Assembly: GCA_016081115.2 (NCBI GenBank) | Contig: CM071930.1 | Span: 27,977,641 to 28,041,640 of the forward strand | Source: Rehmannia glutinosa | Lineage: Eukaryota > Streptophyta > Magnoliopsida > Lamiales > Orobanchaceae | Direction of reading: 5' to 3' | DNA length: 64,000 bases | In this document: positions 11,667 to 22,591 of the stretch, piece by piece | How the letters are laid out: every line of letters starts with the position of its first letter | How positions within the stretch are numbered: position 1 is the first letter of the stretch | Translations under genes and position numbers: made by a program | Notes under the pieces: generated by a model | Databases searched by the model: none | Told to the model about the DNA's origin: nothing | What the model saw: the letters and a program-made list of their open reading frames with translations, nothing else

Positions 11667-12277
11667 AAATCCCTCATACTTAAAGCATTGCTTGTCCTCG
11701 AGCAAATTAAGAAAATTAATACAAGGGGTAAAAACGAACGGACACCAAAGAACACTATGAACATTAAATAGCATTTGACTTCATACTAAAGGAAACCATG
11801 TTATTCATCATCAAGAAGTCACCATTCATAAACTCGGCATAATTTAATACTCTCTCGGGTACTTGACATCGCGACTCACAAGTAAATGGTGTATCACTCT
11901 ACTCTCGAAAGTGTATGGTAAGTGTTTACGCTCAAATTCAATTCATAGAAAGTAGAACTACCATAAGCTTGTAAATCGTCTAACATCTCGACCACTTTTG
12001 TGTGCACAATCTAAGAATCAAAAATGGCTTTTATTAGGTTGTAATGTAGGCTCTTTGGTAAGGGTAGGGAGATTTGGATTAAGTGACTTGACTTGAGCAA
12101 ATAGAAATTTAAGCATACAAACTTGCAATTCACCAACCCAATTTCAACATAATATCAGTTTTCTTTTTCAACTCAATTCCACCCTTATTTCTTCATTTTC
12201 ATTCTTAGGTCTTTTTTTATTTATTTTTTTTATCCTCAAGCTCTTATTTTTTCACAATTTTAAGAATTTTTAATTTA
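11667..12277 (-). mobile_element. A1: second, truncated internal segment
   Basis: It repeats 8140-8740 in order (gcattgcttgtcctcgagc, then ggggtaaaaacgaac, then aacactatgaac, then the T-rich run). It breaks off near 12270, where S2 pol resumes. No coding capacity is visible. Confidence 0.85.
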
Positions 12278-12577
12278 CATCAAAAGAGAGCCATATGACT
12301 GCAGCTAAGAGAATCCTAAGGTATTTGAAGGAATGCCAGGAAGTCGGCTTATGCTATCCAAAGGAATGAGGATTCAATCTGGTAGGATACTCAGACTCAG
12401 AATATGCTAGATGTAGAGTTGACAGGAAGAGTACTTCAGGTACATGTCAAATGCTTTGAAAAGGTTGGTTTCTTGGTTCAGCAAGAAATAAAACTCTATA
12501 GCTACATCCACAGCTGAAGCAGAGTACATAGTTGCGGGCAGCTGTTGTGCCCAAGTCTTATGGATGAGACAACAGCT
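12278..12577 (+). pseudogene. pol: S2: RT C-terminus and RNase H fragment
   Basis: This is the continuation of S2 pol after A1: SHMTAAKRILRYLKECQEVG, then GYSDSEYARCRVDRKSTSGT, a frame change, STAEAEYIVAGSCCAQVLWM and RQQL. It contains the first Asp and the Glu block of the copia RNase H. An internal stop (YPKE*GF) and a shift near 12455 break it. It ends at 12577, where S3 sequence in the opposite orientation begins, so the 3' end and 3' LTR of S2 are gone. Confidence 0.88.
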
Positions 12578-15500
12578 GCCATCAGTTTCATCTCTGTATG
12601 GAGCGCCTTAATTTGTTGTTCAACATTGGCCTCCATTCTTGTAATTTTGGATTTGTGTCGAAGCTTCTTCCATCCTAATATGTTGTCCCTTTTCCGTTGC
12701 TAGAACTTGAGGATATCTAAGCTCCAGATCACCATTTTCGCGAATAGTGACTTAAAGTAGGTGACCTGATCACACCTCAATGCCTTGACCTGTCCAACCC
12801 ATTCACGAATTCTCAGTATAAACCCTCGGATGTCTCCAGTGATGGTAGCATCCCTGTCGTTTAGCCTTTGGTCTAATGCTGCAAAGCCATGCTCCATCTT
12901 CTCAATTTCAGCACAGATGGCTTTGAAGGCTTTCCGAAAGTCGGCTGTCTCAGTGGACTGATCCTCTGGCCATACATCATCGAAGTCAAAACCAATAGGC
13001 ACCATGGAAGTTTCAGCTAGAGCTTTGAGTTCTTCTTGAGGGACTTGGACAATATATCTGGCTTATTCCGCGGCTGACTCGTCTTCAAAAGGAATTTGGG
13101 CTTCAAACGGAAAATATTCCGCAAACAAATCTTCAAGGAAGATAGGTATGTCAACATTTTAGGCTTGTGGATCATTCCCCTTTTCTTTCAGTAGGTTCTC
13201 AACTCTATGTAGCTCAACTATTTCAGCGTCATCGGCATCTTGAGCAGCTGTGTTACCCTGCTGAGCTAACTGATCCTCAGTTGTCTTAACAACTTCCTCG
13301 GCATCAATTGTTGCTTCCTGTTGAGTTGACTAGTCCTTGGTTGATTTATCAACTTCATCGGAGTGTGATGATGCCATAGTAGGTGGCGCATCAACTAGGA
13401 TACTTCATCGGAACAACTTTATCACTAACTTGGCGCCGTGTTGCCTGTGCATCCTCACCAGTTGTGTCCTTGTTGGATGTATCAATGGGACTGGACTCAA
13501 CTTCATTATCAGATTCCATGAATCCAGTATCGGTATTCTCCAGGGAATCATGAAGGGCGCTGATCTCTTCTTCTTTTCAGCAACCTCCACCTGAGGAGCA
13601 GGCTCTTCCTCAATAACTTTTTTACCTAGGGAAGTCTCAAACTCCTTTAGGACTTCGTTACCCTCAGCAGTCTCAACTACTGATTGGGCTTGTACATCCA
13701 TGTGTGTAGTCTCAACCGCAACAAGGTCTTCTACACGTGTCCCTTCAGCAGATGGAGTTGCTTTGGGGTCTTCAATGGCATTCGTCGGAGTCTCAACTCC
13801 TTGGATTGCACTTTAAGGACCAGGAGTCTCAACTCCCATGGCCTCACTTCCATCATGTGCCTTAGCTGCATCAGCATCATCATTGGCTTTCATTGCAGCT
13901 GAAGTTTCAGCTGAGACAGTCAGAACCATCTGAGCTTCCTCAACTTTACTCTGCCAAACGTTAAGGTTCTCTCTTTCGCCTCCTAACTCCATTGTTGGTT
14001 GGTATCCCACATCATCCTCCGACCTAGCTGTGGTGGTCTGAGTTTCCCCCTCAGCTGGCGCAACAACTGAGTCTTGAGTAGTGGGGTTACTTAAAACCTG
14101 AGACCCGGTTGTTATTCCAGTTGAGTGTTCACTGTCGGGGCAGTGTCTCAACACCTTCTACTGGAATTAGCTTGGCTAAGGTGCCCGCTTCATCACCTTT
14201 CTTAGCTTCATCTGGTTTTCCTGGTGCCATCTTTTCGAGTGCACGGGTGATGTGGTGGCGACAATGGTTCGCACCACATCCATGACATTAGGGACATAAG
14301 AGATTTGAGAAAACTCTCCTGGACCCTCTTGCATTTGTTGCTCGTGCATCACTTTTGATTCTCTGATAGCTTGCTAGAACTCAGCTTTCTTGGTCGAAAA
14401 AGAGGTCGATTTCTTTTATATGTCATCACATCGCTCTTTGTCACCGATTCAGGGCATGCTCAGGTGCATCAGTAAATGGGCAAGAGTGGGGCTTTTGCGC
14501 TTCAACAATGGCCTTAGCATTTGCAGCTTCCCTTATTTTAGCATCTTCATTGATGGCGGTCAGCATATGTTCACAACTGTCATCATCCAGTGCAGAGCGT
14601 ACATCAACTCCCAAAAAGAAAAGGACGTATTATTCCTCCTCAATGAATTCTGGCTATTGAAACTGGGATCTGGCTCACTTAGTTTCCCTGATCTCCATAT
14701 TCACAAACTTTCTCTAATCTCAGGGTATGTTGGAGATAACATCACAATATCATCATCATCTCCTTCTTCCTCCTGAATAGTTGCAAGAGGAGCATGTTCC
14801 TCCTCAGGTTCTCGTGCATCCATCTGAGGGGACTGAACATCTATCTCTTTGGTTTGTTCAACTGTGTCAGCTTCATGTTCCTCAGGTGTCTCTTGAATAG
14901 ATGGGTCTTGAACAGTCTGTTGATCCAATAACAACAGTCTTCTTGACTTGTGTTGTGATCACTTCACCACTAGAAACTTCCTTAGACTGCTCTTTCTGAG
15001 CTTCATCTGTCTGTTTCTGTGGTGGCTGAGTGCCAGACTCAGCTGGCTTCTCCTGCTCGGACTTCTTGAATAGCCTTCGTCTTTTAGTTGGAACCAATGG
15101 AATTTCTTCCTCTTATGCTTCCTTGGTGGCTTCTGGCTCCACCATCTTTGTCTTTTTAGCTGCAGCTAGCTTGCGAGGCACAACTGAGCGCATTTTCTTC
15201 ACAATCGAAGAATGTGCAGTTGTAACCTTCTCGGTCTCGGCTGCTGGGGCTGGTGCAATGTCTGGCACGACTGCAGGGGCAGGTGCATGGGTGGACTTGG
15301 CTACTTGGTCAGGTGCATGCTTAGCTGCAACAACTCTCTTCTTCTCGAGTCGGCTTGAAGAAGAAGAGATAGAACGGTTGCGATTGTGTCTCGAAATCGG
15401 ATCAATCGATTCACCTTTTTGGTGTCGACTTTTCGTGGATGAGCTTGTCTCTGAGCACCAGATAGATTTGCTTTGAACATCTTCTTGTTGACATGGAAAG

Positions 15501-16115
15501 GCTTCCCAAGAGTAAGAGCAATACCCTTCACCTCCATGAGATGGCCAATGACCAGGCCATATCCTAGCGAGCTTACAAATAGACCATCTTCAGTAATGGT
15601 CTTCTTAAGAACATTCTGGAAGATGCGGCTGAAGATGAACTTAGCCCAGTTGACTTTCTTTTCCTCCATGATCACAACCATCACAATCACCTTTGTCCGA
15701 GACAATGAATTAAAGCTGCCGAATTTCATGTCTATGCATTTGGACACAATGTCCATCAACTTATGATAGTCTTCATTTATCAATGATTTATTGGCTCTGT
15801 AAACAGCCTTAGCAGCTGACTTTGGCTTGGCAATCTTCTTCCATGCCACAGCCACGTTTACATCTTTCTCAGCTATCTCCTTTATCTCTTCAGAAGGCAG
15901 ATGACAGTGCTCAGCTAAGTCCGCAACATTTATTTTCACGTAGAACATAGCGACCTCCTCGGAGTATGTGTGCGAGAAATCTATCGTGAGAAATCCCTTT
16001 CAGGCCATATTTCTCCAACTTCGTAGCAATCTTTTGAACCAGGGCCTTATCAGCTCCCTTTTTCAGCATCCCTTCAAAATCCACAGTCGAGCCGGAATGG
16101 ATTTTGTGGACGTGC
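12578..16115 (-). pseudogene. S3: additional ORF downstream of pol (envelope position)
   Basis: This is a long coding-like region downstream of S3 pol, homologous to 22592-26683 in S4. Conserved N-terminal parts are VDFEGMLKKGADKALVQKI (about 16060), DLAEHCHLPSEE, DYHKLMDIVSKCIDMKFG, KKVNWAKFIFSRIFQNV, LMEVKGIALTLGKPF and HVNKKMFKANLSGAQ. An Ala/Pro/Lys/Glu/Thr-rich middle follows, and then a conserved coiled-coil-like block EIEKMEHGFAALDQRLNDRD...RIREW (about 12760-12910). The last readable words are MEANVEQQIKALHTEMKLM at 12578. No transmembrane or signal segment is evident. The function is unknown. The N-terminal region resembles, from memory only, 'putative plant transposon protein' domains found in other plant element ORFs. 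Stops and frameshifts are numerous, and the start codon region is lost compared with S4. Confidence 0.75.
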
Positions 16116-16855
16116 GTTTTTGGTCAACAAACAAAAACAGGGAGTTTTAATATCGTGGGGGTGTAATTTGAAATGAAAGACAATCAAACAAGCGCTAATT
16201 TGGCTTTTTTATTAATTTTAACCGAGCAAAACGTGTCTGGTCGGCTATTAGTTTTTATAACTTGGTTTTTTGGTCTTTCTCTCGCTCTCTTTTGATACTC
16301 ATATTTCCAGTCTTTTGTTATCTGTTTTCTCTTTTTTTATCTATCCTTGTTACAATCCATTTTTCCCCTTTTATACCCAATTATGGGGTAATAGTTGTGC
16401 AGGTAATGGGACACTTGTTCTTTTCTCAATTACTCCTAGGATATATCGTAGGGTGTATCTAGCTTACTAATTGCAACTTTTCCTTAAAATAATGGTGCTA
16501 TTTACGGCGCGCGTGGGGAGTAGTCCTGTGTTGGGAGAATCTTGTTGAAAAATAACCGGTGAAAACATGGAGTAGACGTGCTTGAAAAATAACCGGTGAA
16601 AACGCTGACGTAATGCCCAAAAACATTCCCGCTTGCAGAAAATAACTGCGTTTTGTCACTTAGCTCATAAATAACTCAGCTATCTTCCAAAAGTTAATTA
16701 ACTCTGCTTCTCTCTTCACATATGATCACTTAGTGTCAGCTAACTATATACAACTGATTTCCCGTCTTGACTGTTTCATTAAGCTGAAACGTGAAATTTT
16801 GTTTATTTTTCATTTCTCTCTTCTTTGTCTCTACTGACTGAGTCTTCTGAGTATC
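16116..16855 (-). other. S3: spacer between pol and the additional ORF
   Basis: This non-coding interval corresponds to 26684-27240 in S4. On the minus strand it contains gggtataaaaggggaaa (TATA candidate at 16368-16375), about 250 bp before the additional ORF. The short phenylalanine-rich + strand ORFs at 16262-16470 are T-rich spacer. Confidence 0.6.
16368..16375 (-). promoter_or_regulatory. TATA-like box upstream of the S3 additional ORF
   Basis: It reads TATAAAAG on the minus strand. S4 has a related TTATATACTC in the equivalent spacer (26818-26830). It could be an internal promoter for the downstream ORF, but nothing beyond the motif and its position supports that. Confidence 0.35.
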
Positions 16856-17996
16856 CTAACTCAGATCAATTAAGCCTAGCATGTTCTTAAGCTCTTCAAA
16901 TGTTGATTCACATAAAGGCTTTGTGAATATGTCTGCTAACTGCTTATCAGTTGAGATGTATTCCAAAGTGATGTCTTTCTTTTCAACATGATCTCTTATG
17001 AAATGATATCTGACATCAATGTGTTTAGTTCTGGAATGCAATACTGGATTCTGAGTAATTACAATGGCACTGTATTATCACACATAATTTGAATTTCTTT
17101 TTCTTCTATATCATAATCTCTTAGTTGTTGTCTCATTCGTAGGACTTGAGAACAACAGCTGCCCGCAGCTATGTACTCTGCATTAACTATGGATGTAGAA
17201 ATTGAATTTTGTTTCTTGCTGAACCAAGAAGCCAATCTATTTCCAAGCATTTGACAAATACTTGAATTACTCTTCCTGTCTACTATACATCCATCATAGT
17301 CCGAGCCTAAGTAGCCTACTTGAATCATCCATCCTTTGGATACAATAAGCCAACTTCTTGGCATCCTTTCAATTATCTTAGGATTCTCTTAGCTTCAGTC
17401 ATGTGACTCTCTTTTAGTGCAGATTCAAATCTAGCACATACACCTACAAACAAAGGTGATGTCCGCCTACTAGTTGTTAAATAGAGCAAAGATCCAATGA
17501 GAGCTATATATCTAGTTTGATCAACAGCTTTGCCATCTGCATCCATATCCATCTTAATTGAAGTGTTCATAGGAATCTTCATTGATGACTTCTCTTCCAT
17601 ACCAAATTTCTTCATCAAATATCTAGTATATTTGGTTTGACTTATGAAGGTTCCATCCATCATTTGCTTGACTTGAAATCCTAAAAAGAAAGTAAGCTCT
17701 CCCATCATGCTCATTTCAAATTTCTTTGTTTGTGGATCCAAAGATGATGTCATCCACATAAATTTGAACGAGCAATATACTCTCTCCATCTTAAATTCTG
17801 AAGAGTGTTCTATCAACTTTTCCTTTGGTGAATCCATTGTCGATTAGCAATTGCGACAATGTGTCATACCATGCTCTTGGTGCTTGTTTCAATGCATATA
17901 GTGCTTTCTTGAGCTTGTAGACTTTGTCTCCAATAGTTTTCTATTCAACATAGAATTCTTCTAAAAGTCCATTAAGGAATGCACTATTCACATCCA
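16856..17996 (-). pseudogene. pol: S3: RT (C-terminal part) and RNase H
   Basis: From 17996 downward one reads DVNSAFLNGLLEE, KLKKALYALKQAPRAWYD, the YVDD region, KKFEMSMMGELTFFLGFQVKQ, FGMEEKSSMKIPMNTS, RYIALIGSLLYLTTS, HMTEAKRILR, then RNase H with CDNT, TKHIDVRYHFIRDHVEKKD and DIFTKPLCESTFEELK, ending GLIDLS at a TAG (16856-16858). The YVDD motif is present but in a different frame from the open frame around it, because a frameshift falls at the active site. Further breaks are near 17370, 17830 and 17060. Upstream, the gene is fused directly to the gag C-terminal region, because about 3 kb of PR, IN and early RT is deleted. Confidence 0.9.
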
Positions 17997-18780
17997 ATAT
18001 GATTGTGATTGTGTTTTGGAGTGGGTGTTTGTGCAACATATGGTGTTTTGGATTTTTGGACTCCCTCATTACTTGAGTATCGCTTTTCTAAAATCACTCT
18101 AGGAGCTTGAGTATGCACAAAGGAATTAAATCATATTGTCTGTTTTGTCTCCACACTCTTTTTGAGTCATTATAAGCTCATCCACTGATTTGGATGCCTT
18201 TGTAAATGAAGCAATGACATTTTTGAGATCTTTCTCTCTCTTTTCAGTAGTAGGTAAATCTGCTTGGATCTTGGCATTTTAAGCCTTCAGCTTTGTATTC
18301 TCATCAGTTGTGTGACATAGAGTACTTAGCTCTTTTGTTAGCTGTGAGTTTTGGCCTTTAAGATGACTATTTTCCTTATTTAAAAGTGTGTGTGAGGTTT
18401 TGATTTACTCAAAGTCTTTCATCATTTTGCCAATTGAATCATAAAGATCTGTGGGTGAGGAAGTGTTTGTGTCACTATCACTATCACTAGGCCTCATTGT
18501 ACCTCATCTTCTTAATTTTTTTCTTTGGCCATGAGGCAGATCAAGGCCTCTTCCTCATTGGCACTTGAGTAGTCTGATTCACTACTATCCGAGTCAGCTG
18601 GTTCTTTACACTTGGCTGGTTCAGCAGTCTCAGCAGCCAACATGGCTTTCTTCTTTTCTTGTCTTCTCTCTCTGAAGACTCTTCTATCCTCTTCATTTCT
18701 ATATTTGTTGACTGGTGTATAGGAACAATCAACATCAAAATGTCCTGGTTGTCTGCAGTTCTAGTACAGGTTTTAGCTCT
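17997..18780 (-). pseudogene. S3: Gag C-terminal coiled-coil region, fused to RT by deletion
   Basis: This is equivalent to 3461-4050 of S2. It holds the His/Asn-rich segment at the junction, then remnants of the coiled coil (18230-18420), then the acidic Ser/Asp stretch near 18470-18490. The zinc knuckle position (about 18730-18770) reads Y-stop-N-C instead of CWNC, so the knuckle is destroyed. The junction at about 17997 marks an internal deletion that removed protease, integrase and the first part of RT. Confidence 0.75.
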
Positions 18781-19996
18781 CTGCAATTAAGCTCTCCCAG
18801 CTCTCTAATAGTCAGCTCTTTTGGGTGGAATGTCCTCCCTTGCTTTGGAGTGTGCTAAGTGTCTTCTGGAGGTTCCACCCTTGTTTCTTTTGTAGTTATT
18901 ATTGAAGAACATGTTGAACCTTTACAACATAAGGGCAATTTCCTCCTGGTCAATTTTTCTTTTGGCTCAGCTTTCTTCCCTTCACTGGCCAACAGTGCAG
19001 TTGTCTTGGGCACATATGTTTCTTCTTACTCTTTTCTTCTCAGCTAAAACTCATATGCTTTGAGATCTAAGAATAGCTCATGGTTTGAAGTTTTGGAGTG
19101 GTCCATGGTGTATCTCAGGGCCATGACGATCATTTCCCACTCAGCTGGAAGGGATCGTAGGATCTTCATGCACATCTCTTTTTGAGTGTACTCCTTCCCA
19201 AGAGCTGGAAGCTCATTTGTAATTTCTGTGAATCTGGCATCCAGCTGATCCAGGCTCTCACCGACAAGCATTTTAAAAATTTTCAGATTTTTGAACTGCA
19301 ACAGCTAATTTATTTTCTCTAATCTATCCAGATCCTTCACAAATCACGGTTATTTTATCCCATATTTCTTTGGATGATTTGCATGATTTTACTTTGTTGA
19401 ACATAACCTTTGTCCAAGGTCTTGTAAAGGATGTCCTTGGCTACATTATCAAGGTTATATCTTTTTCTATCTTCGTTGGTCCATTCACAAAGTGGTTTTT
19501 CAACCATAGCAGGTATGGGCTCTGCTGCAACATCTTCCTCTTCAGCTGGAGGTCCTCTTCTTATAGTAGTGTTGACCTTTGAGATTTGCAGTGGCCCATC
19601 TTCTATCACTAGCCACATCTCATCGTGCAAAGCGATAGGTGAGCCTGCATACGAATTTTCCAGTCATCAAACTCTTCCACGGTAAAGATGGGAATGCAAG
19701 TTAGATTTGTTTGGAAACATTATCAAGATTGTATCTCTTTCGATCTCTGTTGGTCCATTCACAATGAGGTTTTTCAACCTTGGCAGGTTTGGGCCTTGCT
19801 GGTGCATCATACTCTCCTTCAGCAGGAGTTGCCCTTCTTACATAAGTGTTGACTTTTAGGATTTGAATTGGCCCACTCTCAAACTCACTAGCCACATTTC
19901 ATCATGCAGGGCTGATAGACTAGCCTGCATATGAATTTTCCAGGCATCAAACTCTTCTGCAGTTGACATTAGAATGCGAGTTAGGTTTGCTTCCAT
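18781..19996 (-). pseudogene. gag: S3: gag with duplicated N-terminal segment
   Basis: The start ATG at 19996 opens MEANLTRILMSTAEEFDAWK. The body reads HDEMWLASEFESGPIQILKV, KVEKPHCEWTNRDRKRYNLD and then, instead of continuing, restarts at about 19710 with ANLTC...EEFDDWKIRMQAHLS, HDEMWLVIEDGPLQISKV and KPLCEWTNEDRKRYNLDNVAKD. The first ~285 bp of gag is therefore present twice in direct order, with noticeable divergence. Downstream LDQLDARFTEITNELPALG and ILRSLPAEWE are normal. Several frame changes make it non-functional. Confidence 0.85.
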
Positions 19997-20048
19997 GATA
20001 ATAACTTTTCTTTTGAAATAAAAGCTTCAAAAACTCAATGAACCAACC

Positions 20049-20060
20049 ACTTTGATACTA
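20049..20060 (-). other. S3: degenerate primer binding site
   Basis: On the minus strand it reads tagtatcaaagt followed by ggttggttcattgag, where the intact S2 has TGGTATCAGAGC and ggttggttcattgag. The LTR expected immediately next to it is replaced by 670 bp of other sequence before an LTR resumes at 20731. Confidence 0.8.
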
Positions 20061-20730
20061 GGATTTTGCATTGTTTTTGAGTATGTTAGTGTTGTTTGAA
20101 TCAATTTCATGCCATTAGAGAGTCGGTACAGGTTTTGGTAGCCAAAATTGGTCAAAAACTATGAAAAACGTGTTTGGAAGGAGAAAATCGCAATTTAGAA
20201 GTGGAAAAGTTGAAAAATATGGCTCAAGACATGGCGCCGCAGCACAGGGGTCCAAATAGTACATGAGCGAGCACTTGGCAGCTGTCCACCGTAACCATTA
20301 GAAGCTGCAGCGTGCAGCAGATGACAAGCAATGATCTTCAGGACGCGCTGCAGCACTCTGTTTGAGCGATGTGGCGCGGGTATGGGCGGAAAGAAGACGT
20401 ATGTTGGTTTTTTTTTGATTTTCGAGGGTTTTGGGCCTATAAATACAAGAAGTCACATAAGAGAAAGAGGTCGGACACTATTTTGAGCACAACACAAGGC
20501 AAGAAATAAGAAGCTAGGGTTCGGGACGATAATTGAAGCACTTCTTATTTGGACACAGAGAGAATTCCTTCTTTGTTTTTCTTTGTCGATTCTTGAGATG
20601 TATAATCACTTTTGCATGAGTTTTTGTACATCCAACATGAGCTAAACCCATATTTATAGGGGATTGATGTAACTTACATTCGAACCTATATTTTGATTTC
20701 CAGTTTATGAGATTTGCATGTTATTTAATC
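20061..20730 (+). mobile_element. Gypsy-type LTR fragment between S3 and S4
   Basis: This is 670 bp with no coding capacity. On the + strand it has a TATA box (tataaata, 20438-20445), then gaagctagggttcgg and a T-rich U5-like stretch ending gagctaaacccatatttatag. The order (GC-richer upstream part, TATA, short leader, T-rich tail) is that of a gypsy LTR. It lies exactly between the S3 PBS and the S4 LTR. Neither end shows a clear TG/CA terminus or target duplication, so it may be a truncated solo LTR. Confidence 0.45.
20438..20445 (+). promoter_or_regulatory. TATA box in the LTR-like fragment
   Basis: TATAAATA in the context gggcctataaatacaag, followed after about 70 bp by the 'gctagggttcgg' leader typical of plant LTR transcripts. 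Confidence 0.5.
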
Positions 20731-22284
20731 TGTAGGTCCCAAGGGGTGCGAGTGTAAGGTTTAGAAGGGGGGGTTGAATAAACCTTACCAATTTTTCGAT
20801 TTAGTCCTGTTAAAAGTTCAGAGTTAATACTTCACTAAGTCCTTGATGGACAACTAAGTTAGTTAACCAAAGAAGGTGTTAGGCACTCAGACTTTGAAAT
20901 TTGTTGATAGAATAACTCACCGCTTAGTCTAAATCTTAACTGAGCGTGATATGATTTCATTGGAAGACTTAACACCCTTGAATTTGGTTTAAGTTTGTTT
21001 TAATACTTGGTTTTAGCACTTTGTTGATTACCAATTGGATAGCAAATTTATCGCAAATATTGAAATAATATGCAAAAATTAAAGTCTTTGAAATGTAAAT
21101 GACACAATAAATTTTATAGAGGTTCGAAGATGGGGTAATTCTTCTACTTCTCTCTTCTCCAACTCCTAGAGGAATCCACTAAGTATTGATCAATGTACAA
21201 AGTGGTTATCAGTCCAGATGCAAGTCTTGATCACACGGTGACTTGATCCTTTGGGACTCGGTCTAGAGATGCCTTGGTCACACAAACGGTGGCTTCTCGT
21301 GCGACTCAACTTCTTCACAGTGGCGTTGCCTTGCTACTACAACCCACTTGCTCAAGCTTTTTGGATTTGATCACGAAGCCCTCCAAAACTTGAGACTGGT
21401 TCGACCTTGAACCTTTCTACAATCCTTTGTGGAATGTAGACCCCTTGATTCTTCAAATATTTCCTATTCAACTGATTGAAGTCGTCTTTCCTTCACAGGT
21501 GAGTGTGGGATTGATTTCCTTCGTAATGTAGGCTTGAGGATTGAACTTGAATGAATTGAGTAGGTTATAGTTTGAATAATAGCTTGAAAGTTCTAGGTAA
21601 CAAGGTTAACATTTTCACAAATAGATTCCTCAGCCTTTTATAGTGTTCTTTTGAAAATTTGCCCGTTGAAGAGGTAGGTTAATTTTCAAAAGACACTTGT
21701 GGTCGTTGGCTTGTCTTGTTGCGAGTTCTTGGAATTGAAATTTCCTCGTATGAATGAGTCTTTAGCTTTTCAGAGTTCTGACATAGGTACAGAGCTTCCC
21801 ATTGGTTTATTCCTTTTGCACGCTTCTGGGACTGAGCACTTTAAGAAAGACAATATGGAAGTATTACTTGTTTAAGTAATTTTCTTGACTTACGGCAACG
21901 GATCTCTTTCGATTATCTAGACTTGATCGCATTTCCTTGACTTCCTCGGGTGACTTCGAGTCGACTTCCAATCATTGGATGACTCATCCATCACTTCAAC
22001 TTGAGACTTGGCTATCTTGAGTTGACTTTGTGACATCGCACTCACCGCATCTCATTTGCACCTTGATCGAGTTCTGTCTTTCTTCTTTGCCACACTCTGC
22101 TTTCACACGTGAGTCTTCCTTCTAGTCTCCGGTTGACTTCTTGCATATTTCGGCATAGCGACTTAACTCGGCTCGACCCATTCCCTATCTATTACAATGC
22201 AATTTACAACAAAAATGGGATGCCAACTTTTTATTCTAAGTTTTACATGGCATTCATCAAAATCTAAAAATTAATTTCCCAACA
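20731..22284 (-). mobile_element. S4: 3' LTR (1,554 bp), possibly shared with S3
   Basis: On the minus strand it starts TGTTGGGAAATTAATT at 22284 and ends GGGACCTACA at 20731. A polypurine tract precedes it (22285-22298), so it is the 3' LTR of S4. Its other side faces the S3 primer site across the 670-bp fragment, the position of an S3 5' LTR. TATA box at 21634-21642 (minus). The flank 20726-20730 (taatc) does not match the flank of the S4 5' LTR (45037-45041, ttata). Confidence 0.92.
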
Positions 22285-22298
22285 ATTTCCCCTTTTTT
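22285..22298 (-). other. S4: polypurine tract
   Basis: On the minus strand this is caaaaaaggggaaat, directly before the LTR start TGTTGGG. It is the expected primer for plus-strand DNA synthesis. Confidence 0.85.
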
Positions 22299-22591
22299 GA
22301 TGATCCCAAAACTTAAAACATTCATACAATAATTAAACAGCAAAGATACGTACAGACAATGAAGAATCACAGAATGTATGCGTAGAATCAATCTTTTATT
22401 GATCATAACATACTTGTTCTTTACATAGCTTTTTACAGAGTGTATCAGAGCTTAAACAGAGCTTAAGGTAACCATGCTATTCTATATCTATGCAAGTATA
22501 GAAATTATACAATTTTATTCGATGTACAAAAGATTTACATAAAGATGCATTTAGATAGTAAAATACATGAAGGGGTGGACATCAACACTTC
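22299..22591 (-). other. S4: untranslated region between the additional ORF and the PPT
   Basis: About 290 bp of AT-rich sequence lies between the end of the additional ORF and the PPT. No ORF or structured motif is recognised. Confidence 0.6.

Larger units (their letters stand above)
6665..12277 (-). mobile_element. A1: Athila-like gypsy derivative, LTR-internal-LTR-internal
   Basis: Two full LTRs in the same minus orientation (6665-8139 and 10171-11666) are each followed on the + side by the same internal 3' sequence (gcattgctcgtcctcgac at 8158; gcattgcttgtcctcgagc at 11685). The order on the + strand is therefore LTR, internal, LTR, internal, the signature of a tandem array produced by LTR-LTR recombination. 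No gag or pol can be read in either internal segment. The family is assigned through A2 (48437-50412), which has the same LTR, the Asp-tRNA-type PBS and an Athila-like gag. The left end sits in S2 RT. The right end is not an LTR but a broken internal segment fused to S2. Confidence 0.85.

Noticed and set aside
12273..12277. ATTTA at 12273-12277 matching ATTTA at 6660-6664 as a target duplication of A1
   Set aside because: The right edge of A1 is a broken internal segment and not an LTR terminus, so a target duplication is not expected there. The motif is common in AT-rich DNA.
16262..16470. Two overlapping hydrophobic + strand ORFs
   Set aside because: They are T-rich spacer between S3 pol and the additional ORF on the opposite strand, not conserved as ORFs in S4.
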